Shown: positions 19,601 through 27,947 of the stretch, piece after piece | Layout of the letters: each line of letters opens with the position of its first letter | Position numbering within the stretch: the stretch's first letter is position 1 | Source: Bacteroidales bacterium | GTDB lineage: Bacteria > Bacteroidota > Bacteroidia > Bacteroidales > WCHB1-69 | Assembly: GCA_017551725.1 (NCBI GenBank) | Contig: JAFZKY010000030.1 | Location: 1 to 64,000 of the forward strand | DNA length: 64,000 bases | Direction of reading: 5' to 3' | Position numbers and translations under genes: made by a program | The notes under the pieces: model-generated | The model's input: only the letters and a program-made list of their open reading frames with translations | Database searches by the model: none | What the model was told of the DNA's origin: nothing

Positions 19601-20029
19601 TCCGGTAACGTCTCGTGGGGCCTGTCCTCATTCCTGGTGTCTGCAGGAACCCATACGTATAAGTTCGTATATGAGAAAGATTATAGTACCGCAAGCGGCA
19701 GCGACTGCGCCTGGATTGACAATGTAACACTCCCTGGAGCCGGTACTAAGGTTACGGAGGACATAAACGATGTGGGTGTGGAATCCCACGAGGCTGCGCA
19801 GGTGCATGTGTTCCCCAACCCCGCCACCGACCGTGTGACCGTTACCGCCGAAGCCCCGATAGACCGGATCATGCTTTATGGTATGGATGGTCGCTTGCTG
19901 GGAATCCAGGCTGCCGCAGGCGATGACACGCATCAGGTGGATGTGCATCATCTCGCCTCGGGTATCTATCTTTTGAAAATCTGTCTGAAAGACGGTGAAA
20001 CGGTGAACACTAAAATCATCAAACGGTAA
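16616..20029 (+). CDS. Gingipain-like C25 cysteine protease exported by T9SS
   Basis: 1137 residues. Order: signal peptide (1-20), propeptide-like beta domain (~25-230), C25 catalytic domain (~235-600), Ig/CARDB-like repeats (~680-930), a jelly-roll-type segment with an ETFETGDF start (~910-1050), and a T9SS type A sorting domain (last ~75 residues, starting VHVFPNPATDRV). Catalytic His is H444 (TAHGSEDGW) and the nucleophile is probably C477 in CCVSGKF, aligning with the CVNGDF Cys of gingipains. The product should be secreted and attached to or released from the surface. Specificity (Arg or Lys) cannot be read. Overlaps the next start in TAATG. Confidence 0.92.
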   Translation: MKKVHGLFVFLMLVLVGVNAQTYQVVENSYQRVRIAFETPTLQTEEVKVGQDFYDRLVMDEYLPSQEVGAPQLPVFSRLLEIPLCDSVLVNVVSSDYVEVDASELGVNHAVMPVQPPYPKSYRGERPFVKNNELYARDAFYAQPLVQVEKSGIMRDVNLANIAFSPVSYNPVTGKFRICRRVEVEVSYLNANIPATMEMKARYGSPLFNVAENMVMNPMQRDRNEFTQTRIKYLIIAHSMFANNDNLLAYANWKKRIGYDVVLAFTSDANVGTTTTSIKNFIMSHYTNATAENPAPSFILIVGDVAQVPAFSTQVSGENHVTDLYYATWTSGDYIPDCYYSRMSARSVSELIPQIEKNLMYEQYTMSDPSYLGKAVLIAGTDNSWSPTHANGQINYITNNYISTNSSTHNYTTVYAHLHPCNSQAATIRSEIGAGVGWANYTAHGSEDGWYQPEFVNSQIPAMTNEGKYGVMIGNCCVSGKFDEATCFGEALLRAANKGAMAYIGASNNSLWNEDFYWAVGVRSNITANVSYNASNLGAYDRVFHTHSENHDKWVTTLGGIVMAGNSAVESSTSSEKRYYWEIYHVFGDASIRPYLGIPTTMTVTCQDVLMVGASSLAVQAPAYAYVALTYQNNVVAAGFADANGNITLTFDPLLVGTYELAVGAQNYIQYFKNINVIVADGPYVMATQLTPSGNASLVAGSSANMDLSIENVGVAAASNITATLSPLTAGVTISNPTCTCSPLAPNATSDVSNAFTVNIPETMKDGENIALKLTMSWNGGQSERNVSFVVTAPNLQRVNVTIKNQNGSNTINPGDLATVTVTGENVGHAVLSSGVVDLTSKYSGAIVNTSAYTVSQLQPGHTSVNAFQVQVGNGVPSGSLIPLYYHKIYAGQDNVDTLYMLVGTSMETFETGDFAAFAWQNTGSNRWIITTLQPYAGSYCARSKQNLGDEQSSEMQITLNAYADGVVSYYRKVSSENNYDYFYFFIDGEQKEKKSGNVSWGLSSFLVSAGTHTYKFVYEKDYSTASGSDCAWIDNVTLPGAGTKVTEDINDVGVESHEAAQVHVFPNPATDRVTVTAEAPIDRIMLYGMDGRLLGIQAAAGDDTHQVDVHHLASGIYLLKICLKDGETVNTKIIKR

Positions 20030-20601
20030 TGTCGAACACATCGCAACAATACGACGAGATCATCCGGCAATGCCTGGACCTGTTTTCCAAGAAAGCCATG
20101 GACTATGGTACGGCTTGGCGCATCCTGCGCACGCCATCGCTGACGGACCAGATTTACATCAAGGCCAACCGCATCCGCAGTATCCAGGAAAAGGGCGAGG
20201 CCAAGATTGCCGAAGGCATCATTCCTGAGTTCATAGGCATCGTCAACTACTCCGTCATGGCCCTGATACAGCTTGAAATGGGCGTGGCCGAGAACGCCGA
20301 GCAACTCGAAATGAAGCCTGAAACGGTGGTGGAGCTTTATACGAAGTTTATCAAGCAGGCCAAAAGCTTGATGATGGACAAGAACCACGACTACGACGAG
20401 GCTTGGCGGCAGATGCGCATCAGCTCCCTGGATGACATCATCTTGATGAAAATCTTCCGCATCAAGTCCATCGAGGACCACAAGGGCGAAACTATCGTGT
20501 CGGAAGGCCTGGATGCCAACTACTATGATATCATCAATTATGCCATGTTTGCCCTGATACGGTTGGTGTTGGAAAAAGAGGGTACAGGTGACAGGGGATA
20601 G
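20029..20601 (+). CDS. DUF1599 protein
   Basis: 190 residues with two repeats of one helical module: KKAMDYGTAWRILR (~21-34) and KNHDYDEAWRQMR (~115-127), each followed by an R-I-K-SI(E/Q) block and a later NY(A/S)(V/M) segment. This is Pfam DUF1599, also called nucleotide-modification-associated domain 1; its biochemical role is unsettled. Start overlaps the protease stop (TAATG). Followed by a BT_3928-family gene, a pairing I know from other Bacteroidota. Confidence 0.88.
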   Translation: MSNTSQQYDEIIRQCLDLFSKKAMDYGTAWRILRTPSLTDQIYIKANRIRSIQEKGEAKIAEGIIPEFIGIVNYSVMALIQLEMGVAENAEQLEMKPETVVELYTKFIKQAKSLMMDKNHDYDEAWRQMRISSLDDIILMKIFRIKSIEDHKGETIVSEGLDANYYDIINYAMFALIRLVLEKEGTGDRG

Positions 20602-20640
20602 GTGTCAGAAAATAGTTTATACAAATTAATATTTAGACAA

Positions 20641-21816
20641 ATGAAAAACAAAGAACCGATCTGGTTGAAAATCATACGCCTGTTGTTGGCGGCCCTTTTC
20701 CTGTTCTCCAGTTTCACCAAAGCGGTGGATCCGGTGAACTTCGGCATCACGATGAACGACTACTTTGTCTCTTTCGGGATGGGCTTCCTGCATCCGCTGG
20801 CCCAGCTGGCGGCGGTGTGCGCCATCCTGTGCGAGTTCGTGCTGGGCTGCATGATGCTGTTCCGCATACGGGTGAACCTGGCATCGTGGGGCTATCTGCT
20901 CTTCATGTCGTTCTTCTTCCTGCTCACCCTGTGGCTGGCTGTCGCGGAGTATCTGGAAGTGCATCATATCCATGATTTTGGCGTGGTCAAGGACTGCGGA
21001 TGCTTTGGCCAGGCGGTCAAGATGTCCAACCTGCAGACATTCCTGAAGAATGTTGTTCTCATTATCCCGACCATCATCGTGTTCGTGAACCGCAAGAAGA
21101 TTCCTGACTGCCGGCTGACCATCCTTGGCCAGTGGATTGCCGTCGCCGTCTTCGCCGCGATTGCCGTCTTGTTCCAGTTGCACTGCATCCGCCATCTGCC
21201 GCTGATCGATTTCACGGATTGGAAAAAAGGTAACGATGTGGTGGCTTTCATTGAGCAGCCCGCCCAAAAGGAGGTGATGTTCATCTATCGTAACAAAGTG
21301 GATAATACGGAAGTGAAGCTTACGCAGGACGAACTGATGAGCCAGAGCGATGATTTCTACGAGAACTACGATTATGTGGATCGCATTGACAGCATCATTA
21401 AAGATATTGTCAGGGCTAAAATTGATGGTTTCAATATGTTGGATGAAAACGGGGCCGACCATGCCTTCGAGTTGATCAGCCACGACAACGACCAGCCGCT
21501 GTATGTGCTGTATATGCCTGATTTGAAAGAGACTAATTTGAAGGGCGTGGAGAAGGCCAAAAAGCTGGCCGCCGACTGCGCCGCCAAAGATGTGGCTTTT
21601 GTGGCGGTGTCCAACTCTTCGCAGGAGGATATAGCCGCCTTTGTGGAGGCCAATGGTCTTGATTTTCCGGTCTATTACAATCCCATTGATCCGATAAAGG
21701 GACCGTTCATGGTGCGCGATGCCGTGCGCTCCAATCCGGGCATCATCCTGTTTGAAAAGGGTGTGGTGAAGGACAAATGGGCATGGCGCGATTTCCCTGA
21801 AACTTGCGTGAAATAG
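20641..21816 (+). CDS. BT_3928-family membrane protein (DoxX/MauE-like plus thioredoxin-like region)
   Basis: 391 residues from the ATG at 20641; a GTG 39 bases earlier is possible but the membrane segment starts properly at MKNKEPIW. Four hydrophobic helices in the first ~185 residues resemble the DoxX/MauE module, with a GVVKDCGCFG motif (~115-124), as in MauE-like quinone or thiol-linked proteins. The soluble C-terminal half has a thioredoxin-like pattern without CxxC. Function unproven; probably involved in envelope redox. Confidence 0.85.
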   Translation: MKNKEPIWLKIIRLLLAALFLFSSFTKAVDPVNFGITMNDYFVSFGMGFLHPLAQLAAVCAILCEFVLGCMMLFRIRVNLASWGYLLFMSFFFLLTLWLAVAEYLEVHHIHDFGVVKDCGCFGQAVKMSNLQTFLKNVVLIIPTIIVFVNRKKIPDCRLTILGQWIAVAVFAAIAVLFQLHCIRHLPLIDFTDWKKGNDVVAFIEQPAQKEVMFIYRNKVDNTEVKLTQDELMSQSDDFYENYDYVDRIDSIIKDIVRAKIDGFNMLDENGADHAFELISHDNDQPLYVLYMPDLKETNLKGVEKAKKLAADCAAKDVAFVAVSNSSQEDIAAFVEANGLDFPVYYNPIDPIKGPFMVRDAVRSNPGIILFEKGVVKDKWAWRDFPETCVK

Positions 21817-21838
21817 ACGCACATCATTCCATTTTATC

Positions 21839-22702
21839 ATGCTGGTTCGCGAGTTTGCGGATACGATGAAGCAGAATTTGCTCCCGCTGTATGATGAGCG
21901 GGAGGCTGCTGCTATGGTACGGCTTTATCTGTCTCATCGTCTGCAAGTTCCTGCATATCAATTGGCCCTGATGGGCAATGATGTGCTGCCGGAGACGCAG
22001 CAGGAACATTTTATACAGGACTTGGAAAAACTGAAAAATGCCTGTCCGTTGCAATATGTGCTGGGTGAAACCGAGTTTTGCGGCTGTCGGATTACCGTGA
22101 ACCCTTCCGTGCTGATTCCCCGACCGGAGACGGAGGAGCTGGTGGCGTTGGCGGAAGAACAAGTTTCGCATGGCCGGCTTGACGCTCCGCTCAACGTGTG
22201 GGATGTGGGTACGGGAAGTGGCTGCATTGCGGTGGCGCTGGCCAAACGGATTCCCCAGGCGCAGGTTTTCGCCTCCGACGTGTCGGAAGCGGCGTTGCAG
22301 ACGGCCCGTGCCAATGCGGAGAACAATGGCGTGCAGGTCACGTTTGCGTGCCATGACATGTTGGATGCCGATAATCTTCCTTTCGGCGACCGCCTTTTCG
22401 ATTTGATGGTGAGCAATCCGCCGTATATTCCCGAATCCGATCGTGCGCAGATGCACCGCAATGTGGTAGATCACGAGCCGCACGGGGCCTTGTTCGTCCC
22501 GGATGACGACCCGCTGGTGTTTTATCGGGCGTTGGCGGTCATCGGACGCAAATGTTTGAAACAGGGCGGCATAATATTAGCGGAAACCTATGAGGATTAC
22601 CATGCTGATCTTGAAAAGCTGTTTGCGGAAATGGGTTATGGACGCTTCCAATCCCTGTGCGACCTCAACGGGCGGAAGAGGATGGTGGTGGCTTCTTTGT
22701 AG
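21839..22702 (+). CDS. prmC: Peptide chain release factor N5-glutamine methyltransferase
   Basis: Methylates the GGQ glutamine of release factors RF1/RF2 using S-adenosylmethionine. 287 residues. The helical N-terminal domain carries PLQYVLGETEFCG (~69-81) and PRPETEELV (~98-106). The SAM-binding motif is WDVGTGSGCIAVALA (~121-135) and the catalytic motif is SNPPYIPE (~193-200). 22-base gap from the preceding gene. Confident on family motifs. Confidence 0.96.
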   Translation: MLVREFADTMKQNLLPLYDEREAAAMVRLYLSHRLQVPAYQLALMGNDVLPETQQEHFIQDLEKLKNACPLQYVLGETEFCGCRITVNPSVLIPRPETEELVALAEEQVSHGRLDAPLNVWDVGTGSGCIAVALAKRIPQAQVFASDVSEAALQTARANAENNGVQVTFACHDMLDADNLPFGDRLFDLMVSNPPYIPESDRAQMHRNVVDHEPHGALFVPDDDPLVFYRALAVIGRKCLKQGGIILAETYEDYHADLEKLFAEMGYGRFQSLCDLNGRKRMVVASL

Positions 22703-22749
22703 TTGAAAAAGAGGTGATATTTTTTTTTGCTGTTTCCATCCTTTTTTAC

Positions 22750-22757
22750 TATCTTTG
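22750..22757 (+). promoter_or_regulatory. -7 box upstream of rnfB
   Basis: TATCTTTG, 26 bases before the GTG at 22784. It lies inside the longer open frame from 22727, so it rules in favour of the GTG start. Confidence 0.65.
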
Positions 22758-22783
22758 CCGACCGTAATAAAAACTACAACACA

Positions 22784-23671
22784 GTGGCAACAACAACTAT
22801 TCTTTATGCGGCGCTCACCATCGGATTGATTGGTATTATCGCAGCCGTGATTCTGTATTTTGTATCCAAGATTTTCCATGTGGAAGAGGATCCGCGCATC
22901 GATGCGGTGCAGGCCTGCCTGCCCGGCGCCAATTGCGGCGGCTGCGGCTTTGCCGGCTGCCGTGCCATGGCCGAGGCTATGGTGACCTCCATGGATCTCA
23001 GCATCGCCTACTGCCCCGGCGGTGATTATGACAAGATAGGGGAGATTCTGGGCATCAAGGCCGAGGTGCGCGATCCGCAGGTGTGCGTAGTGCGCTGCAA
23101 CGGCACGTGCGAGAACGCCCCCTCCAAAGTGCATTACGATTCGGCGATGACGTGCGCCTTCGCCCACTCACTCTATGCGGGCGAGAGCGCCTGCCCGTTC
23201 GGGTGCCTTGGCTGCGGCGACTGCGTGGCGGCGTGTTCCTTCGATGCCATCCACATCAACCCGGAGACGCATCTTCCCGAGGTGGATGAAGAAAAATGTG
23301 TGGGTTGCAAGGCGTGTGCGAAGGCTTGTCCGCGCGGTGTGCTGGAAATCCGCAACAAGGGCAAGAACAACCGCCGCGTGTTCGTGGCGTGCAACAACAA
23401 GGAGAAGGGCGCCGTGGCCCGCAAGAACTGCAAGGCGGCCTGCATCGGTTGTGGCAAATGTGCCAAGACGTGTCCCTTCGAGGCCATTACCGTGACCGAC
23501 AACCTCGCTTACATCGATTTCGAGAAGTGCAAGGCGTGCCGCAAATGTGTGGCCGAGTGCCCGACAGGTGCCATCCATGCTGTGAACTTCCCCGAAAAGA
23601 AAGCCCCGGTGGCCGTGGAGACAGCCGCTCCTGAAACAGCTAATACCAATGCTAATCCCGTAGAATCCTAA
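22784..23671 (+). CDS. rnfB: Rnf complex electron transport subunit RnfB
   Basis: Iron-sulfur subunit of the ferredoxin:NAD+ oxidoreductase that couples electron transfer to ion pumping. 295 residues from a GTG start. One N-terminal membrane helix (~5-25), then the four-Cys cluster domain CLPGANCGGCGFAGC (~46-60), followed by ferredoxin-type 4Fe-4S motifs of CxxCxxCxxxC(P) form across residues ~140-265. A short Ala/Thr-rich tail follows. Only 4 bases separate it from rnfC. Confidence 0.95.
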   Translation: MATTTILYAALTIGLIGIIAAVILYFVSKIFHVEEDPRIDAVQACLPGANCGGCGFAGCRAMAEAMVTSMDLSIAYCPGGDYDKIGEILGIKAEVRDPQVCVVRCNGTCENAPSKVHYDSAMTCAFAHSLYAGESACPFGCLGCGDCVAACSFDAIHINPETHLPEVDEEKCVGCKACAKACPRGVLEIRNKGKNNRRVFVACNNKEKGAVARKNCKAACIGCGKCAKTCPFEAITVTDNLAYIDFEKCKACRKCVAECPTGAIHAVNFPEKKAPVAVETAAPETANTNANPVES

Positions 23672-23675
23672 GTCT

Positions 23676-25097
23676 ATGAACGATAAAATACCGCAGTTGG
23701 CCGGCGAACTGGCCTCCGAAATCAAAAAGGAACTCAAGTCCGATATCAAGAAGTTGGGGAAGAAGACCTTCCAGCTGGGCGGTGTGCATCCCGAAGCCAA
23801 CAAGTTTGCCCATTCGGCAGACGTGGAGACCTTCCCGCTGCCCGACCAGACCGTGGTCTATATGACGCAGCACCTCGGCGCGCCCGCCACGCCTATTGTG
23901 CAAAAAGGTGACAAGGTCAAGGTGGGACAGCTCATCGGCGAGGCGCAGACGTTCATGTGTGCCAACATCCATGCCCCGATTTCCGGCACCGTCAACCGCA
24001 TCGACATGATTGCGGACATCTCGGGCTACAAGAAACCGGCCATCGTCATCGACCGCGAGGGCGATGAGTGGGACGAGAGCATCGACACCACGCCCGACAT
24101 TATCCGCGACATCAAACTCAGCAAGGAAGAGATCATCGCCCGCATGAAATCCTGCGGTATCGTGGGATTGGGCGGCGCCTGTTTCCCCACGCATATCAAA
24201 TACATGCTCAAACCAGAGCAGAAATGCGAATACCTCATCGTGAATGCCGCCGAGTGTGAGCCCTACATTTCCACCGACAACCGCGTCATCCTGGAACGTA
24301 CCGAGCAGTGCATGATCGGTATTGAGGCCGCCTTGATTGCTTCCGGTGCCCCCAAAGCTATCATCGGTATCGAGAACAACAAGCCGGAGGCTATTGCCGC
24401 TTTGGTGGAGATGGCCAAGAAATTCACCAATATTGAGGTTCAGCCGCTGAAGATGAAATACCCGCAAGGTGCTGAGAAACAGTTAATCAAGGCCATCACG
24501 GGACGGAGCGTGCCCAACGGCGCCCTTCCTATCTCGGTGGGTTGTATCGTCAACAATATCACCACCATGTACGTGCTGTATCAGGCGGTGCAGAAAAACA
24601 AGCCCATCGTGCAGGCGTACACCACGGTTTCCGGCAAGTCCATCCCGAAAGAGCAGTGCAAGATTTTCCGTTTGCGTCTTGGCACGCCTATCCGCGATGT
24701 GCTGAACGCCGTGGGCATTCCCGAGGACACGGGCAAGATTATCTCCGGCGGCCCGATGATGGGCAAGGCCATCGCCAATCTGGATGCATACATTGCCAAG
24801 GGTATGGGCAGCCTGCTCTTCATGAATGAGAAGGAGAGCGTGCGTGGCGAGGTGCGTCCGTGCCTGCGCTGCGGCAAGTGCGTGAGCGCGTGCCCCATGG
24901 GCCTGCAACCCTATATGCTGCACGCCCTCTCCGACCTGAAACGCTACGAGGACTGCGAACAGTACGGTATTATGAACTGCATCGAGTGTGGTTGCTGCTC
25001 CTTCTCATGCCCGTCGTTCCGTCCGCTGGTGGACATGATCCGTGTGGGCAAGGCCAAGACCGGTGCCATGATTCGCGCCCGCAATGCGGCCAAATAG
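23676..25097 (+). CDS. rnfC: Rnf complex subunit RnfC
   Basis: Membrane-associated NADH/FMN-binding Rnf subunit. 473 residues. FQLGGVHPE (~32-40) marks the family start; the ~30 preceding residues are a charged extension. Then the SLBB/biotin-like region (ANIHAPISGTV), the GLGGACFPTHIK nucleotide-binding loop (~165-176), and two 4Fe-4S motifs: CLRCGKCVSACP (~396-407) and CIECGCCSFSCP (~435-446). The usual next gene, rnfD, is absent; a YfcC-type transporter follows. Confidence 0.95.
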   Translation: MNDKIPQLAGELASEIKKELKSDIKKLGKKTFQLGGVHPEANKFAHSADVETFPLPDQTVVYMTQHLGAPATPIVQKGDKVKVGQLIGEAQTFMCANIHAPISGTVNRIDMIADISGYKKPAIVIDREGDEWDESIDTTPDIIRDIKLSKEEIIARMKSCGIVGLGGACFPTHIKYMLKPEQKCEYLIVNAAECEPYISTDNRVILERTEQCMIGIEAALIASGAPKAIIGIENNKPEAIAALVEMAKKFTNIEVQPLKMKYPQGAEKQLIKAITGRSVPNGALPISVGCIVNNITTMYVLYQAVQKNKPIVQAYTTVSGKSIPKEQCKIFRLRLGTPIRDVLNAVGIPEDTGKIISGGPMMGKAIANLDAYIAKGMGSLLFMNEKESVRGEVRPCLRCGKCVSACPMGLQPYMLHALSDLKRYEDCEQYGIMNCIECGCCSFSCPSFRPLVDMIRVGKAKTGAMIRARNAAK

Positions 25098-25146
25098 AGC
25101 ATCATAGCCCCACTTTGGTTGATTCTTCTTTGATTTTTATTCCTTT

Positions 25147-26754
25147 ATGACAAAACCAAAATTCAAAATTCCGCACACCTTCACGATTGTGTTCTCTATC
25201 ATCGTGGTGTGCGCGGTACTCACATGGCTTATTCCCGGCGGCGAGTTCGACCGGCAGACTGTCATGGTGGACGGTCACGCACGTAATGTGGTGGTGGGCG
25301 ATTCTTATCATCATGTGCAGAATCAGCCGCAGACGTGGCAGGTGTTCACCGCCTTTTTTAAGGGCTTTGAGCGTACCGCCAACATCATCGTGTTCATCCT
25401 GATGATTGGCGGCGCGTTCTGGATCATGAATGAGACCAATGCCATCAACAAGGGCATCTATCTGTTTCTGGACAGGACACAGAAGATGCAGAAACACAAG
25501 TTCTTCCGAGCCGTTGGGGTGAATAATCTCCTGATAATAGCTATCATGCTGATGTTCAGTCTCTTTGGTTCGGTGTTCGGCATGAGTGAGGAGACCATTG
25601 CCTTCATTGTCATCTTTGTACCGTTGGCCATCTCCATGGGTTACGACTCCATTGTGGGTGTGCTGATGTGCTACGTGGCCGCGCACGTGGGCTTCGCAGG
25701 CGCCATGCTTAACCCCTTCACCATCGGCATTGCGCAGGGCTTGTCCGGTTTGCCCACCTTCTCGGGCATCGGGTACCGTCTGTTCTGCTGGATATTGTTG
25801 ACGGTGGTGGCGATTATTTTCACTTTGATTTACGCCAGTTGGGTGAAAAGGAATCCGCAGAAATCCATCATGTACGAATTGGACCAGTACTGGCGCGACA
25901 AACGCGAGGAGGTGAGCACGGAGCAGTCGCTGACCAAGTCCACGATTGCCACGTGGGTAGTGTATGGCTTCATTGCGGCGGTATTGCTGGTTTGTGCCAT
26001 TGCCATTCCCAAGACAGACATTACGGTAGGGTTGGGTAGTCATCGAATGGTTGTATTTCCCATTGTGGCAGGCTGTTACATCCTGTTGGGATTCTTTGCT
26101 GCCCGCAAGTCGGTGCATCATTTCATCCTCACCTTATTGCTCCTCACCATCGTGGTGTTGGTGATTGGGGTGCTGGGCTACGGCTGGTATGTGATGGAGA
26201 TTGCCGGGCTGTTCTTTGCCATGGGCATTGCGGCCGGTTTCGCCTTTAATCTGAGACTTGACCGCATTGTGCGCCTCTTTTTGGAAGGCTGTAAAGACAT
26301 CATGGTGGCCGCGTTGGTGGTCGGGTTGGCTGGTGGCATCATCATCATCTTGGAAGACGGCAAGATTATTGACACCATCCTGTATGCCGTGTCGCAGGGC
26401 TTCGGCGATGCGGGGCGCGTGGGCACCACAGGCGTGATGTATGTGGTGCAGAACCTCCTCAACCTGATAATCCCGTCCGGTTCCGCCAAGGCTGCGCTTA
26501 CCATCCCCATGATGGCCGAATGGTCTGATTTGATGGGTGTTTCGCGCCAGCTGACGGTGTTGGCCTTCCAATTTGGCGACGGTTTTACTAATATGATCAC
26601 GCCCACCTCTGGCGTGCTGATCGGCGTGCTGGGCGTAGCCCGGATTCCGTATGCCAAGTGGTTCAAATTCATCTGGAAATTCCTGCTCGCCCTTATCATC
26701 CTCGGCTTCTTCTTGTTGCTTCCGCCACTGTTTATGCCGTTTGCAGGGTTTTAG
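25147..26754 (+). CDS. YfcC-family (C4-dicarboxylate/arginine-type) transporter
   Basis: 535-residue inner-membrane carrier with about 12 hydrophobic segments. The YfcC signature includes FKIPHTFTIVF, WLIPGGEFDR (~27-36), FGMSEETIAF (~143-152), NPFTIGIAQ and IIPSGSAKAALTIP (~438-451). The family belongs to the ion transporter superfamily; substrates include C4-dicarboxylates, arginine/ornithine-like or unknown. Directly after rnfC with a 49-base gap; a shared transcript is plausible, since no terminator is visible between them. Confidence 0.9.
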   Translation: MTKPKFKIPHTFTIVFSIIVVCAVLTWLIPGGEFDRQTVMVDGHARNVVVGDSYHHVQNQPQTWQVFTAFFKGFERTANIIVFILMIGGAFWIMNETNAINKGIYLFLDRTQKMQKHKFFRAVGVNNLLIIAIMLMFSLFGSVFGMSEETIAFIVIFVPLAISMGYDSIVGVLMCYVAAHVGFAGAMLNPFTIGIAQGLSGLPTFSGIGYRLFCWILLTVVAIIFTLIYASWVKRNPQKSIMYELDQYWRDKREEVSTEQSLTKSTIATWVVYGFIAAVLLVCAIAIPKTDITVGLGSHRMVVFPIVAGCYILLGFFAARKSVHHFILTLLLLTIVVLVIGVLGYGWYVMEIAGLFFAMGIAAGFAFNLRLDRIVRLFLEGCKDIMVAALVVGLAGGIIIILEDGKIIDTILYAVSQGFGDAGRVGTTGVMYVVQNLLNLIIPSGSAKAALTIPMMAEWSDLMGVSRQLTVLAFQFGDGFTNMITPTSGVLIGVLGVARIPYAKWFKFIWKFLLALIILGFFLLLPPLFMPFAGF

Positions 26755-26768
26755 AAGGGAATAGGGTG

Positions 26769-26838
26769 CAGGGTACAGTGGTCAGTGAATAGATTTCCCC
26801 TTCTTTCAAGAAGGGGTGCCCGCAGGGCGGGGTAGTTG
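26769..26838. repeat. 70-base direct repeat, copy 1
   Basis: Contains the inverted repeat CCCCTTCTTTCAAGAAGGGG and a GCCCGCAGGGC palindrome. Differs at two positions from 26862-26931. The 23 bases between the copies also resemble part of the unit. Confidence 0.8.
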
Positions 26839-26861
26839 GACAGTAAACAGGGTACGGTAGT

Positions 26862-26931
26862 CAGGGTACAGTGGTCAGTGAATAGAGTTCCCCTTCTTTC
26901 AAGAAGGGGTGCCCGAAGGGCGGGGTAGTTG
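26862..26931. repeat. 70-base direct repeat, copy 2
   Basis: Second copy of the unit at 26769-26838, with GCCCGAAGGGC in place of GCCCGCAGGGC. Both sit between convergent genes. Confidence 0.8.
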
Positions 26932-26952
26932 AGAAGGGATCAGTGGCCAGAG

Positions 26953-26974
26953 GAGACGGTTTGCAAACCGTCTC
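26953..26974. repeat. 22-base perfect palindrome between convergent genes
   Basis: Left arm GAGACGGTTTG, right arm its exact reverse complement, with no loop. No T-tract is adjacent on either strand, so it is a weak terminator candidate; it may be part of the repeat cluster. Confidence 0.7.
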
Positions 26975-26983
26975 AAGAATACA

Positions 26984-27265
26984 TTAGGATATAATCGCCC
27001 AAATCAGCAGCCCGATCTGGATAATCAGAATCAAGGGAACGCCATACTTGAACTTGTTGTGTTGGGTTTTGTGGCGCCAGACCATCATACCCAGCCAGGC
27101 GCCGATGCTCCCGCCGATGGCTGCCAGTCCCAGCAGCACGCTCTCCGGGACGCGCCATCTTGCATGCTGCGCTTTGAACTTGTCGATGCCATAGACGAGA
27201 AAGGTGATGATGTTGAGTGCCAGCAGGCAGATAAGCACGATTTTTAAAATAGAAAGGTCTTTCAT
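26984..27265 (-). CDS. DUF1294 small membrane protein
   Basis: 93 residues from the ATG at 27265 (MKDLSILKI). Three hydrophobic helices; the central block with YGIDKFKAQ, RVPESVLLGLAAIGGSIGAW and HKTQHNKF is the DUF1294 signature. Function unknown. Located 36 bases downstream of the carbonic anhydrase gene in the same direction. Confidence 0.9.
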   Translation of the reverse strand: MKDLSILKIVLICLLALNIITFLVYGIDKFKAQHARWRVPESVLLGLAAIGGSIGAWLGMMVWRHKTQHNKFKYGVPLILIIQIGLLIWAIIS

Positions 27266-27301
27266 AATAACAGTGGCAAAAATAAGCAAAACAATTGGAA
27301 A

Positions 27302-27850
27302 TTAAGAGTGTTCAATCTCCTCCAACGCCCCTGTCTCCGAATCAATGATGAAACCTCTGACCACGATATCTTTTGGCACAAGCGGGTGCGTCTTGATGGT
27401 TTCAACGGTTTTGCGGACGGAGGTCGGAGTGTCCTTGAAGCCCTCCAGCCAGTGGTCCAGATCGATGCCGCATTTGCGGATGGTGTCGAGCGTTTCGTCC
27501 GTCACGCCGCGGGCAATCATCTCGTGGTGGAAGTGGTCGTAGCTCATGTGGCACGCCCCGCAGTGACTGTGCGCCACCACCATAATCTCCTCAATGCCAA
27601 GCTCGTAGATGGCGACTATGAGGCTGCGCATCGCTGAGTCGAAAGCCGAAATTACCAGTCCGCCGGCGTTCTTGATGATCTTCGCGTCGCCGTTCTTCAG
27701 TCCGAGCGCGGCGGGCAGCAATTTCGTCAACCGCGTGTCCATGCACGACAGCACCGCCAACTTCTTGTCGGGGTACTTATCTGTGAGATACTTCTCGTAG
27801 CCTTTCTGTTCCACGAAAGTCTTATTGAAAGCGATAATTTGGTCGATCAT
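27302..27850 (-). CDS. Beta-class carbonic anhydrase
   Basis: Interconverts CO2 and bicarbonate. 182 residues. Zinc ligands C36, H93 and C96 are visible in SCMDTR and AHSHCGAC, with the Asp38-Arg40 dyad. A short beta-CA of the clade often annotated as carbonic anhydrase in Firmicutes and Bacteroidota. Cytosolic, no signal peptide. Not adjacent to any carboxylase or bicarbonate transporter here. Confidence 0.92.
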   Translation of the reverse strand: MIDQIIAFNKTFVEQKGYEKYLTDKYPDKKLAVLSCMDTRLTKLLPAALGLKNGDAKIIKNAGGLVISAFDSAMRSLIVAIYELGIEEIMVVAHSHCGACHMSYDHFHHEMIARGVTDETLDTIRKCGIDLDHWLEGFKDTPTSVRKTVETIKTHPLVPKDIVVRGFIIDSETGALEEIEHS

Positions 27851-27947
27851 AATTTGTTTTTATTAATTTTTCCGCAAAATAGCGAATGATTGCAGTTGAT
27901 AGTTCTATTTTCCAGTTTGTTGCCCTTTAATAGTCTTTTCCATCAAA

